From NCBI GenBank assembly GCA_963542625.1, contig CAUTXO010000005.1:1-61422 (forward strand): a stretch of DNA of 61,422 nucleotides, given 5' to 3'. The position numbers were made by a program, and so were the translations under genes. The notes under the pieces were generated by a model, which worked only from the letters and a program-made list of their open reading frames with translations, ran no database searches and was not told the origin of the DNA. The stretch's first letter is position 1, and each line of letters begins with the position of its first letter. The DNA is from CAUTXO01 sp963542625. GTDB taxonomy: Bacteria; Campylobacterota; Campylobacteria; Campylobacterales; SZUA-545. Below are positions 9,701 through 17,244 of the stretch, piece after piece.

Positions 9701-11337
9701 CCATAACGCACACGGATCCAACGTCGCCAAGTGTGGTGGATCTAAAAGCGCACGTCATCGCGCCTAGCGTCCCATCGCTCACAATTGACCCGCCGGCTTT
9801 AAACTTTGGGCTCATCACCATAGGCGGCAAAAAGGAGCTAATCGTCACGCTTGGTAACGCTGGCAATATGCAGTTAAGCGTAACCGATATTAAGCTAGAC
9901 GACGCGGACGGCTATACCATCGATTACAACAAGGGCGAAAAGCCTTGCGGATCCGCCACGCCGACGCTGAATAAAAACGAGAAATGCACCTTTGGCGTAA
10001 TCTTTGCACCTGAAATGGAGCAAACTTACGATACCGAACTGGTTGTAAAATCTAACAGCGCTGGTGGCGATAAAGAAATAAACGTATTTGCAGAAGGAAC
10101 TTTGGCGCAGGTTAATCCGCTCAAACTCGAAGAATTCAGCGCAAGTCCTATTTATGGCAACCCGCCGCTACCAACTAGCTTCCATATAAAGGTTAGCGGC
10201 GGTAGCGGGGCTTATAACTACCTTTGGGATTTCACGGGCGGGCAAACGGCAGCAACGCAAGACGCTCAGCATATTTTCACCGCCAAAAAAGACTATCCGG
10301 TTAAGGTAAAAGTAACAGACAGCGCAAATCCGGCGCTATTTTTAACGGCGGAGGTGAATGTGTCCGTTTCAAGGGAATATTTGCCGCTTAGCATTAAAAC
10401 GCTTGGCGCAAACCCTACAAACGTAAAGGTCGGCGAGCCGGTGAATTTTAATCTCCTAGCACTTGGCGGCAGCAATAGCTACAAATACAAATGGGATTTT
10501 AATGACACGATGACGTCCGCGCTCCAAAACCCAACGCACATTTTTGCAAAAAAGGGCGAGTATTTGGTTGATGTAAATGTAACAGACGCAAACGATCCAG
10601 ATAAAACAACATCAGCCTACATCAAGATCTTTGTGGTGGAGAGCAACAATTTTGCCGTAGAATTTAGCGCTTCTCCGCTTGAGGGCGACATTCCGCTTGA
10701 AGTAACATTTAAGGCAAAAATCAAAAATGGCAAGCCGAAGTATCAGATCAAATGGGATTTTGGCGATGGGACGACAACGACGGAAACCGATCATTCAGGG
10801 TCTGAAATTACAATACAGCATAGATACGACAAAGCCGGGAGCTTCCCCGTTTTGCTAGAGATAACGGACGCGGATAATTTAAGATCTTACTCAGAAGTTA
10901 GGGTTGTCCCGCACACGACGATAACCACCAAGCACGCCACGCTTGCAAACGGCAGAAAAACAACGGGCGATTATTGCTTTATCGCAACTGCCGCGTATGG
11001 CAACTTGTTTGAAAAACACGTTGTTACATTGCGGGATTTTAGAGACAAGCACTTGCTAAAAAACGCGCCGGGCAGAGCCTTTGTGCAGATGTATTACAAA
11101 TACTCGCCGCCGCTTGCGGATTTCATTAGAGATAAAGACTGGCTAAGGGGGCTAACTAGAGCGCTCCTTACGCCCGTTGTGGCAGCCATCAAGGCTCCGG
11201 GCGCGTTTTTAACGCTTACCTTTTTGCTAGCGGCGTTAATTTATGTGCGCGCCGGCAGGGGCTTTGGCTTTGGCAGGCAAAAGCACGCGCAAAAGCGCGC
11301 TAGCAATGCGCGGGGGATCTTATGCCAAAACTCTTGA
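6766..11337 (+). CDS. Giant surface protein: SBBP-type propeller, choice-of-anchor repeats, PKD domains, CFI-box C-terminus
   Basis: This is a 1523-residue exported protein. I chose the ATG at 6766, with AAAGGA eight bases upstream, over the earlier in-frame TTG at 6748. Signal peptide MFKRAILAVFAFSLELFA. Residues about 20-230 resemble the N-terminal domain found before SBBP repeats (VANKGQ, VNYFLG, IDPLL). Residues about 230-640 hold repeats with a GG..D.....A.....YAAG pattern (beta-propeller). Residues about 650-1120 hold three to four immunoglobulin-like choice-of-anchor / ASPM-SPD-2-Hydin repeats (LNFGDV, CEIEAKFS-type). Residues about 1125-1390 hold three PKD domains (WDF motifs). The C-terminus has CFIATAAYG, a conserved LRxFRD and a hydrophobic segment, i.e. 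a CFI-box C-terminal module. The last 16 bases overlap the next gene. Confidence 0.85.
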   Translation: MFKRAILAVFAFSLELFAQITAGHEFVANKGQFKDANIAYAAKTYSGALYVRSDGQIIHSLSKTSSEQTLFFQVAEILQGAKKPGFKSLLATDTRVNYFLGAPKNWKSISQTHKILSYGEIYDKIELQLIAHQNNVEKLFIIKSGADAGRIKLAFKGANGLRVNARGELVASTKEGEIAFSKPLAWVLNGGQKDFVGVKYTAGKGFYGFKVQDYDRSKTLYIDPLLASTFFNGGGTDAVNAIVAKGDKIYAAGYTTQNLGITGTPGTAFKGNRDGFIASFNKDLNKTHAITYIGGNGIDEIYALAKDTAGNIYAAGFTASSDFSGGGLKGDKDGFIAKFGENLNYMTSKTVGGNGEDVLNSLAVNSAHIYAGGYSSSTENWALDGNQTSNKGNYDGVLLKFDLANLTQQKGTFLGGDKADYIRGIAYNGKSLIFTGESSGGSFPKTFGSLSGDKDFFVGEINQDLKDCNTSVYGGAKDDEVYAMDLNASKDGFTVVGSTLNSGLTSASNALMGAKDGFFASFELPVSANSLKKLTYIGGANDDILKAISIDHDSNKTFLAGYTKSANLGATDKAYSKDYKGGDDIFIARYKDETKEVLSYAGGSGQDQASCILYAKDFIYVGGSTTSSDFPRSNINKSTITQGSGFGTNSFVLGFDYNISQDEARLVLDTPNVNFGNIVLTKTSAPRVVKLKNTGTKALEITSVDLNNTALGFEIMSTGAKPCKLGEMFSLPARDFCEIEAKFSALGLNEKNASIIVKHSGAIEDNVTLDATGILDGVQKIDTDPKDTLTFSTTTPKGGSSSEEVTIKNIGSADLVVSAISVDGALFSVETGAAPDGCTSLTPTITRGSSCKIKVKFSPTDVGEATAKLRIRSNDATIPEKTLEVKAQAADGLIISPKILNFGDVPAGGSAEQKIIIENKGATAVTINSANSDEAKFSISQRSADCGTAFPVSLTTNKKCELTIKVSPVTQGELNGKLTITHTDPTSPSVVDLKAHVIAPSVPSLTIDPPALNFGLITIGGKKELIVTLGNAGNMQLSVTDIKLDDADGYTIDYNKGEKPCGSATPTLNKNEKCTFGVIFAPEMEQTYDTELVVKSNSAGGDKEINVFAEGTLAQVNPLKLEEFSASPIYGNPPLPTSFHIKVSGGSGAYNYLWDFTGGQTAATQDAQHIFTAKKDYPVKVKVTDSANPALFLTAEVNVSVSREYLPLSIKTLGANPTNVKVGEPVNFNLLALGGSNSYKYKWDFNDTMTSALQNPTHIFAKKGEYLVDVNVTDANDPDKTTSAYIKIFVVESNNFAVEFSASPLEGDIPLEVTFKAKIKNGKPKYQIKWDFGDGTTTTETDHSGSEITIQHRYDKAGSFPVLLEITDADNLRSYSEVRVVPHTTITTKHATLANGRKTTGDYCFIATAAYGNLFEKHVVTLRDFRDKHLLKNAPGRAFVQMYYKYSPPLADFIRDKDWLRGLTRALLTPVVAAIKAPGAFLTLTFLLAALIYVRAGRGFGFGRQKHAQKRASNARGILCQNS

Positions 11338-11936
11338 CGCTTTTTGCCCTGTTTTTTGCCGCCCTTGCGCCGCTTGCTGCTTATAAAGACGTTTATTACA
11401 CAGGGGTTGGCTACGGCAGGCTTGGTGGGTCTTGCAACATTAGCCCCGCGTCCTTTGGCGGCGATAAAACCGTGCCTATAAAAAAGACGGATCTAACGGG
11501 CACGTCTAGGATCTTTCGCTTTGGCTATGAATTCAACTACGACAAAGAGCATTTCTTTAAAAACCGCCTTGAGCTCTCACTAGAAAAGCGCGCGTATGAA
11601 TTTGAATTTGCACGCCATATTGCGGAAAGCTCCGTGCGGCTACACTTTGCGTATCTAGTGGGCGTAAATACCGGGCTTTTTTTAAGCGATGAGCTTGGCG
11701 TGTTTGGGAAGTTTGGCTTTGGGTATGAGGCAGCAAAGAAAAATTCTAAATCCGCCGATGAAACCTTCGGCTTGCTTGTAAATTACGCCTTTAAGCGCCT
11801 TGAGATCTTCGCGGGCGCGGATCTTGAGTGCAGGCGGCGTGGGGCTTACACGCTCATACCGATTGACTTTTTCACAGACGAGCGCCGGCAAGAAACGCTT
11901 GCAAAATATTACGGCGGCATAAATATAAGGTTTTAA
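11322..11936 (+). CDS. Outer-membrane beta-barrel protein, coupled to the giant surface protein
   Basis: The 204-residue protein has signal peptide MPKLLTLFALFFAALAPLAA. Alternating amphipathic strands follow (for example RIFRFGYEFNYD and ELGVFGKFGFGYEA), and it ends YYGGINIRF with the terminal Phe typical of outer-membrane barrels. Its start overlaps the 3' end of the giant surface-protein gene by 16 bp, so the two are translated together and may act together. No named family was recognised. The stop is immediately followed by the thyX ATG. Confidence 0.75.
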   Translation: MPKLLTLFALFFAALAPLAAYKDVYYTGVGYGRLGGSCNISPASFGGDKTVPIKKTDLTGTSRIFRFGYEFNYDKEHFFKNRLELSLEKRAYEFEFARHIAESSVRLHFAYLVGVNTGLFLSDELGVFGKFGFGYEAAKKNSKSADETFGLLVNYAFKRLEIFAGADLECRRRGAYTLIPIDFFTDERRQETLAKYYGGINIRF

Positions 11937-12545
11937 ATGAAAGTTACCTTGCTGCAAAACACGAGTTTGGAAGTTACGGCTTATGCAATCAGGACTTGCT
12001 GGCAAAGTTACGCAAAAAGCGACGGCGGCGGCGAGAAAGATAAAGAGCTAATAGACCGTGTGGGGAATAAGTTCAAGCACGCTTCAACGCTAGAGCATTT
12101 AAGCTACACCTTTTACATTCAAGGCATTAGCCGCGCTTGTTTGCAAGAGCTAGCGCGCCACCGCATAGCAAGCCTTAGCGTAAAATCCACGCGCTACACG
12201 CTCAAAGAGCTAAAAGACGAGCCGCCCTTTAACGGCGCGCTTGATGAGCGGGCGCAAAAGTATATCGTCCTAACAGGAAGCAGCGTCGTGGATAACGCAA
12301 GCCTTGCCGCGCTTGAAAATTTGCGCGCGTGCCTAGCTAGCGGCATTCCAAACGACAAAGCCAAATATTGCCTACCCGAGTGCTACAAAACAGAGCTCAC
12401 TTGGACTATCAACGCGCGAAGTTTGCAAAATTTTCTCTCGCTCCGCAGCGACGGCGCGGCACTTTGGGAGATTAGAGATCTAGCCAAAAGCGTTTATAAC
12501 GCAATTCCAGAAGACCACAAGTATCTTTTTAGCATCAAAAATTAA
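11937..12545 (+). CDS. thyX: Flavin-dependent thymidylate synthase ThyX
   Basis: ThyX makes dTMP from dUMP using FAD, methylene-tetrahydrofolate and NADPH. The 202-residue product has the diagnostic ThyX signature RHRIASLSVKSTRYT (pattern RHRxxSxxxxSxRY) at about residue 75, preceded by EHLSYTFYIQGISRA. The start follows directly on the stop of the upstream outer-membrane gene (TAAATG), which suggests one transcript. Helicobacters and campylobacters typically use ThyX rather than ThyA. Confidence 0.97.
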   Translation: MKVTLLQNTSLEVTAYAIRTCWQSYAKSDGGGEKDKELIDRVGNKFKHASTLEHLSYTFYIQGISRACLQELARHRIASLSVKSTRYTLKELKDEPPFNGALDERAQKYIVLTGSSVVDNASLAALENLRACLASGIPNDKAKYCLPECYKTELTWTINARSLQNFLSLRSDGAALWEIRDLAKSVYNAIPEDHKYLFSIKN

Positions 12546-12557
12546 TCGCCCTTTAGT

Positions 12558-12586
12558 TACAATCCGAACTCAAAAACACTGGAGAT
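12558..12586 (+). promoter_or_regulatory. pyrH -10 box and ribosome binding site
   Basis: TACAAT at 12558-12563 is a plausible -10, and GGAGA at about 12581-12585 sits just before the ATG at 12590. The 44 bp thyX-pyrH gap has no other feature. Confidence 0.5.
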
Positions 12587-12589
12587 ACA

Positions 12590-13300
12590 ATGGCTAAGCG
12601 CGTTCTTGTGAAGTTTTCCGGAGAGGTTTTGGCAGCGGGGGCAGGGTTTGGCATAGACACGTCCGTCTTAAAATTCATCGCTGATGAAATTCAGGCGCTA
12701 ATCAAAGAGCAAATACAAGTCGGCATAGTCATCGGCGGCGGCAACTTCATACGCGGCGTGAGTGCGGCGCAAGACGGGCTAATTAGGCGCGCCACCGGCG
12801 ACCATATGGGAATGCTTGCAACCGTCATCAACTCCCTTGCGATGCAAGAAGCGATGGAGTCTTTAAAGATCCCGGTGCGGGTGCAAAGCGCGGTTTCTAT
12901 GGACGAGTTTTGCGAGCCTTTTATAATGCGTAAGGCGATACGCCACCTTGAAAAGGGGCGGCTTGTCATCTTTGCTGCGGGCACGGGCAACCCGTTTTTC
13001 ACCACAGACACCGCCGCCGTGCTTCGCGCGGTAGAAATCGGCGCGGATCTAATCATCAAGGCAACAAAGGTCGATGGCATTTACACCAAAGATCCGGTCA
13101 AGTTTAAAGACGCCAAAAAACTCAGCACACTAAAATTTGACGACGCCATAAAAGACGGCATAAAGGTAATGGACGTTGCGGCAATCGCGCTGGCAAAAGA
13201 AAATAACGTCCCAATCGCCGTTTGCAATATGACGCAAAAAGGCAACTTGCTAAAGGCCTGCCGCGGCGATTTTAGCAACTGCTCCATCGTTACCAACTAG
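12590..13300 (+). CDS. pyrH: Uridylate kinase PyrH
   Basis: PyrH phosphorylates UMP to UDP (amino-acid-kinase fold, hexameric, cytosolic). The 236-residue length is normal. Motifs: KFSGEVLAA near the N-terminus, GGGNFIRG (about residues 49-56), DHMGMLATVINSLA, GTGNPFFTTDTAA, and TKVDGIYTKDP. A Shine-Dalgarno sequence precedes the ATG. A G/C-rich hairpin follows the stop. Confidence 0.97.
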   Translation: MAKRVLVKFSGEVLAAGAGFGIDTSVLKFIADEIQALIKEQIQVGIVIGGGNFIRGVSAAQDGLIRRATGDHMGMLATVINSLAMQEAMESLKIPVRVQSAVSMDEFCEPFIMRKAIRHLEKGRLVIFAAGTGNPFFTTDTAAVLRAVEIGADLIIKATKVDGIYTKDPVKFKDAKKLSTLKFDDAIKDGIKVMDVAAIALAKENNVPIAVCNMTQKGNLLKACRGDFSNCSIVTN

Positions 13301-13303
13301 CCA

Positions 13304-13345
13304 CCCCCAAGATCTAGGCGGGGCTTAGGGGGTTTTGGTTTTGGC
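13304..13345 (+). terminator. Possible rho-independent terminator of pyrH
   Basis: CCCCCAAG at 13304-13311 can pair with CTTAGGGGG at 13324-13332, with one mismatch or bulge, and is followed by TTTTGGTTTTGG. The stem is strong but the U-tract is interrupted, so the call is tentative. The loop contains GATCTAGGCG. Confidence 0.4.
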
Positions 13346-14659
13346 TTGGCAGCAATCTTATTTTCTAAAACACTTAAGCAAGATCTAAGCGTGGCTTTAT
13401 AGCTTTGGTTTTTAATGGGCTATTGCGCCCCCACGTGCTCAAGATCTACGCCCTTGCTGGTTGTTAGATCTTGCAAGATCCTATAGATCCTATCCGGCGT
13501 TATTCGCACGCAAATCTTAACACCACACCAGATCTACGTGCTTACTGACTGTAAGATCTTGCAAGATCATAGCGCCGCTACTTGCCACGCCTTACACGCT
13601 CGCAAATCCACGCTTAGATCTAAACGGAATTTAAAATCCTAAACCAGCGCTTGGATCTTTGGTGCTTAGCCGTCCGCTCAAGATCTGGGCGATGGGCTGT
13701 GAGATCCTTACAAGATCTTAAGCCAGCACTCACATCATCAAATGCATTTATTTTTCACACGCCCAAAAACTCAAGATCCATTACGCTGTAACGCTTCAAG
13801 ACGCACAAGCTTAGATCCGAGCGGAATGTAAAACTCTAAGCCGACGCTTGGATCTTTGGCTTCAGCTGTCCGCTTAGATCTTGCGCCACGCTTAGCCTTA
13901 CAACCGCACTAATGAAGCGCGCGCCAGCACCAAGATCTGCACCCTTGCCGTTCTCAAGATCTGGGCGATGGGCTTGAGATCTTTACAAGTTCTTGAGCTA
14001 GCATCGTTTGAAAATTCTAGCCCAGCTTGCAATTGTGGTTGCCATACACGCTCAAGATCTAGCAAGGTCCTAGCACAGTTACTTGCTACGTCCTGCACGC
14101 TCGCAAATCCCGGTTTAAATCTAAACTGAGTTAAGGCTCCAGTGATAATCTTTTGCGTAGAAGCAGTTTGCACGCAGATCCTAACGCCATACTAAGATTG
14201 CACTCTTTGCCACGCTCAAGATCTGACAGAGCCTAGATATATTAACTGGTGCTGCTGCTCTAGCGCTACAACTGGTGCGTTGGTTGTGTTCTTTTTCCGT
14301 GCTTGCAACTCCCCCGTTTGGATCTTGGCATTAACTGCCCCACTTAGATCTTACGCCACGCTATACCCCACAAGCACAATAACGCAAGCACGCGCCAGCA
14401 CCAAGATCTGAGCTATAGGCTGTAAGATCTTGACAAGATCTAGTCCAAAACTTCCAGCGCTTGGATCTATGGCGCGCGGGGGTGACTTTGCGCTGGCTAA
14501 GATCTAAGACTTTAAAAGCTGCGGTTTATCCATAAAAATTCAAAGCCGGGCAAAATTTTGGGCGGTTTGTGCCAAGCTTCCAGATCTGCTAAATCTCAAC
14601 GCGTTGTATTTACGCAGATCTTAGCTAAAACCACCAGCGCTTAGACCTAGAGCACCACG
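13346..14659. repeat. GATC-dense convergent spacer built of diverged repeat units
   Basis: No gene is supported. By eye there are about 33 GATC sites in 13301-14640, roughly one per 40 bp. Longer units recur imperfectly. 13612-13687 resembles 13809-13883 (TTAGATC..A.CGGAAT.TAAAA, GCTTGGATCTTTGG, GTCCGCT). 13554-13628 resembles 14053-14127 (TACTTGC.ACG.C, CACGCTCGCAAATCC). A third unit, GATCTGGGCGATGGGCT, occurs at 13682 and 13958, with a diverged copy at 14403. The plus strand is C/A-rich. The region lies between the convergent pyrH and peptidase genes. Confidence 0.7.
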
Positions 14660-15919
14660 TTACGCAAAGTCGGTCATTATCTTTTGCACAAGGGTTTCAA
14701 AGCGCGTAATTGATGAGATTTGTGCGTATTCGCTTGTGGTGTGCGGGTTGTAGATGTTTGGGCCAATTGCCGCAAAGCTCGCCTTTGGGAATTTTTGCTT
14801 TAGGCAGGCGCATTCAAGCCCAGCGTGGATTTGCTTTAGCTCTGCGCCCGCATAAAGCTCCTTAAGCCTTTGCAAATACGCACCTTTAGCCTCGCTCCAA
14901 GAGTTGTAAAAATGCTCCACGCGCAAAGATAGCCCGGCTGTTTTGGCTAAAAACTTTGCGTCTTGCTGCAAATTTTCTAGGCTCAAATCGTCCATCGCGC
15001 GGTAGGTGCAAACCACCTTCAAAACCCCGCCGTTAAAATCCACAAGCGCAAAATTCACGCTTTTTTGCGGCAAGGAAAACTCGTCTAGCCAGCCTAAAAC
15101 GCCGTGCGGAAACGCACCTAAAACGTTTAAGATCTTCTTGCTAAAGCTCGCGCGCGGGGCTTGGATCTTCTCGATTTTTATCGTGCTATGCTTGAGTTTT
15201 TGCCCTTTTTTGACGCCAATTTCAATGCGCGCTTGCGTTGGAATGGCGTTGCGCTTTTCACCGGCGGATACGCTCACAAGCCGCTTTGCCTTTGTGGCGG
15301 CAAAGTAGAGCAGATCTTTTAGCGGGTGTGGCACCACCTTTTGAATGTTTATGCCGCTATGGCCGCCTGGATAGCCATCAAGGCTTAGCGCGTAGTAGTC
15401 AAGATCTTTGCTGCTCTTTGGCTCAAACTCGGCTTCAAAACAGGCGTCAAAACCGCCGGCGCAACCTATGGTGATTATGCCCTCGCGCTCTTCGTCAAGG
15501 TTTAGAAAATACTCCACCGGAATGTCTAGCTCTAAGCCCTTTGCGCCTATCATTCCGACTTCTTCGTCGTTTGTAAAAAGGTAGTAGCCGCTTGTGTTTT
15601 CTTCAATGAGCGCGAGCATCATCGCCACGCCTATTCCGTTGTCAGCCCCCAGGCTTGAGCCACGCGCTTTTAAAACATCGCCGCTAAGATCTAGGCTCAC
15701 TTTGCCATCAGTATTTACGCACACCATATCGTAATGCGCTTGCAAGCAAATGCGCCCGCGGCTGCCGACGGCAACCAAAATATTCCCGCTTTTGTCCGTT
15801 TGCGTGGCGCCAAAGGGGGCGACCTTTTTGCAAATGTAGTCTTTCATCGCCTGTGTTTTGAAGCTGCAATGCGGTATTTTTGCCAACTCTTGAAAAATTT
15901 CTAAAACCCTGCTTTGCAT
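14660..15919 (-). CDS. pepD: PepD-like aminoacyl-histidine dipeptidase (M20 metallopeptidase)
   Basis: This 419-residue cytosolic di-zinc peptidase of the M20 family probably cleaves Xaa-His and related dipeptides. Metal and catalytic motifs are in order: QAHYDMV (HxD), SLGADNGIG (Asp ligand), TNDEEVGMIG (catalytic and ligand Glu), LNLDEE, and GGHSG. It is shorter than E. coli PepD (about 485). A good AAGGA lies just before the ATG. Upstream on the same strand is a phosphoesterase gene. The exact substrate cannot be told from sequence. Confidence 0.88.
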   Translation of the reverse strand: MQSRVLEIFQELAKIPHCSFKTQAMKDYICKKVAPFGATQTDKSGNILVAVGSRGRICLQAHYDMVCVNTDGKVSLDLSGDVLKARGSSLGADNGIGVAMMLALIEENTSGYYLFTNDEEVGMIGAKGLELDIPVEYFLNLDEEREGIITIGCAGGFDACFEAEFEPKSSKDLDYYALSLDGYPGGHSGINIQKVVPHPLKDLLYFAATKAKRLVSVSAGEKRNAIPTQARIEIGVKKGQKLKHSTIKIEKIQAPRASFSKKILNVLGAFPHGVLGWLDEFSLPQKSVNFALVDFNGGVLKVVCTYRAMDDLSLENLQQDAKFLAKTAGLSLRVEHFYNSWSEAKGAYLQRLKELYAGAELKQIHAGLECACLKQKFPKASFAAIGPNIYNPHTTSEYAQISSITRFETLVQKIMTDFA

Positions 15920-15931
15920 AGTTTTCCTTGT

Positions 15932-16606
15932 CTAGAGATCCACTATCTCGTATTCGATTTTTTTCGTGTTTGTGACGACTGCCGCCGTTAGTTTCCCGCC
16001 GTGAACGCAACCTGTGTCGATGCCTAGTGAGTGCTTATTTTTAATGACTTCTTTGGATCTTTGGTGCCCGTAGATGACAAAGCCTAGCTCCCCGCTGTAG
16101 GTTTCTTGCCAAAGCACGGCGTCCTTTGCTTGCTTGGCGGTTAATTTTGCGGGATTGTCTTTGTGCACGTAACGCATTGAGTAGATCGTGGCGATGTCTT
16201 CGGCGCTTAGGTTGCCAAGATCTAAGCCGCTATGCACCCCGCCGTGCACGATTAAAAGGTTGTTTATTTTGATAAACGGCGGTAAGGAGCGCAAAAAGGG
16301 GAGATCCTTTTTTGAGAGATTTTTTATTTCTTCTTTTTCGTCTTTTGTGAGATCTGGCTTTTGCATTAGCCTTAGCGCGTTTGCTTCGTGATTGCCGATG
16401 ACAGATCTAATGCCTTGATCTTGCAAAAAGGCGATGAGACTAGACCAATGCTTGCCCTTGCCGATGACATCGCCGGCGCAAATTTCTTCATCGCCTGCTC
16501 TTATGCCGATTTTTTCACGAAGGGCTTTGAAACGGTTTAAGCAACCGTGAAGGTCGCCATAGACGATGATGCGTTTTTTTGAAAGGATCTTGCCTAGTGA
16601 AATCAT
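15932..16606 (-). CDS. Calcineurin-like metallophosphoesterase (ApaH/PP-type)
   Basis: The 224-residue protein has the complete metallophosphoesterase motif set: GDLHG (about residue 18), GDVIGKG, GNHEA, IVHGGVH and GHQRSKE. These bind two metals and hydrolyse phosphoesters. Similar proteins act on protein phosphoserine/threonine or on diadenosine tetraphosphate; the substrate here is open. Its ATG overlaps the stop of the YgjP-type gene by 4 bp, so the two are probably co-translated. Confidence 0.9.
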   Translation of the reverse strand: MISLGKILSKKRIIVYGDLHGCLNRFKALREKIGIRAGDEEICAGDVIGKGKHWSSLIAFLQDQGIRSVIGNHEANALRLMQKPDLTKDEKEEIKNLSKKDLPFLRSLPPFIKINNLLIVHGGVHSGLDLGNLSAEDIATIYSMRYVHKDNPAKLTAKQAKDAVLWQETYSGELGFVIYGHQRSKEVIKNKHSLGIDTGCVHGGKLTAAVVTNTKKIEYEIVDL

Positions 16607-17232
16607 TGCCGTAATTTAACAATACTTGCCCTGAAGTTAGGCATAACGCTTTCTATGAAGCGGTAAAAATCCTTGCTGTGATTTGGGTGGATAAGGTGCG
16701 CTAGCTCGTGGAGCACAACGTAATCTATCTCGTCCGTGCCGCGCCTAATGAGCTCTAAATTTAGGTTGATGTATGCCTTGCGGTAATTGCAACTGCCCCA
16801 GCGCATTTTCATCTTTTTGATACTCACGCGCGGTTTTCTATCAAAAAGGTGTAAAAATTTTTCAAGCGAGGCGTTAAAGATCCTTGCTGCTTCTTGGCGC
16901 GTCCATTCATCTAGCACTTTTTGCGGATCCGCCGCCCCCGCACAGCCAACGCGCAATTCATCGCCGCCTATGCTAACTCCCGCCGCCATATCCTTTGCAA
17001 AAATGAGTTTGTAAGGTTTGCCAAGATACATAAAATATCCCGCGCGCGATTTGGCTTTAGCTGTGGCGACGGCTAGGATCTTGGCTTCTAACCTAGCGTG
17101 TTTTTTGTCTATGATCTTAGCTATGAAAGCATACGGCGGGTTGAGCGGGGCGTTAATCTCAAGCTCGCCGCGCGTGTTTATCCTAAAATAAATGTTTTTG
17201 ATAGCCTTTTTGTTAAGCCGGACGCAAATCAC
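16603..17232 (-). CDS. YgjP/UTP-pyrophosphatase-type metallopeptidase family protein
   Basis: The 209-residue protein carries VVLHELAHLIHPNHS (zinc-binding HExxH form HELAH, about residues 171-185), preceded by RWGSCNYRKAYINLN. Both are hallmarks of the DUF45/YgjP (M48-like) family. The start codon is GTG, with no strong ribosome binding site. It lies 12 bp after the LysR gene and overlaps the phosphoesterase start. The family's role is poorly known; some members are reported as UTP pyrophosphatases. Confidence 0.87.
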   Translation of the reverse strand: MICVRLNKKAIKNIYFRINTRGELEINAPLNPPYAFIAKIIDKKHARLEAKILAVATAKAKSRAGYFMYLGKPYKLIFAKDMAAGVSIGGDELRVGCAGAADPQKVLDEWTRQEAARIFNASLEKFLHLFDRKPRVSIKKMKMRWGSCNYRKAYINLNLELIRRGTDEIDYVVLHELAHLIHPNHSKDFYRFIESVMPNFRASIVKLRQ

Positions 17233-17244
17233 GCAAGGGCTTTG

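Noticed and set aside
14512..14580. Minus-strand frame ending KPPKILPGFEFLWINRSF, vaguely like the C-terminus of WecG/TagA glycosyltransferases
   Set aside because: The similarity is too loose and the frame too short to support a pseudogene call.
13346..14659. CRISPR array as explanation for the regularly repeated motif
   Set aside because: Repeat units are imperfect, of unequal spacing and share a palindromic hexamer only; there are no constant repeats of 24-37 bp and no cas genes.
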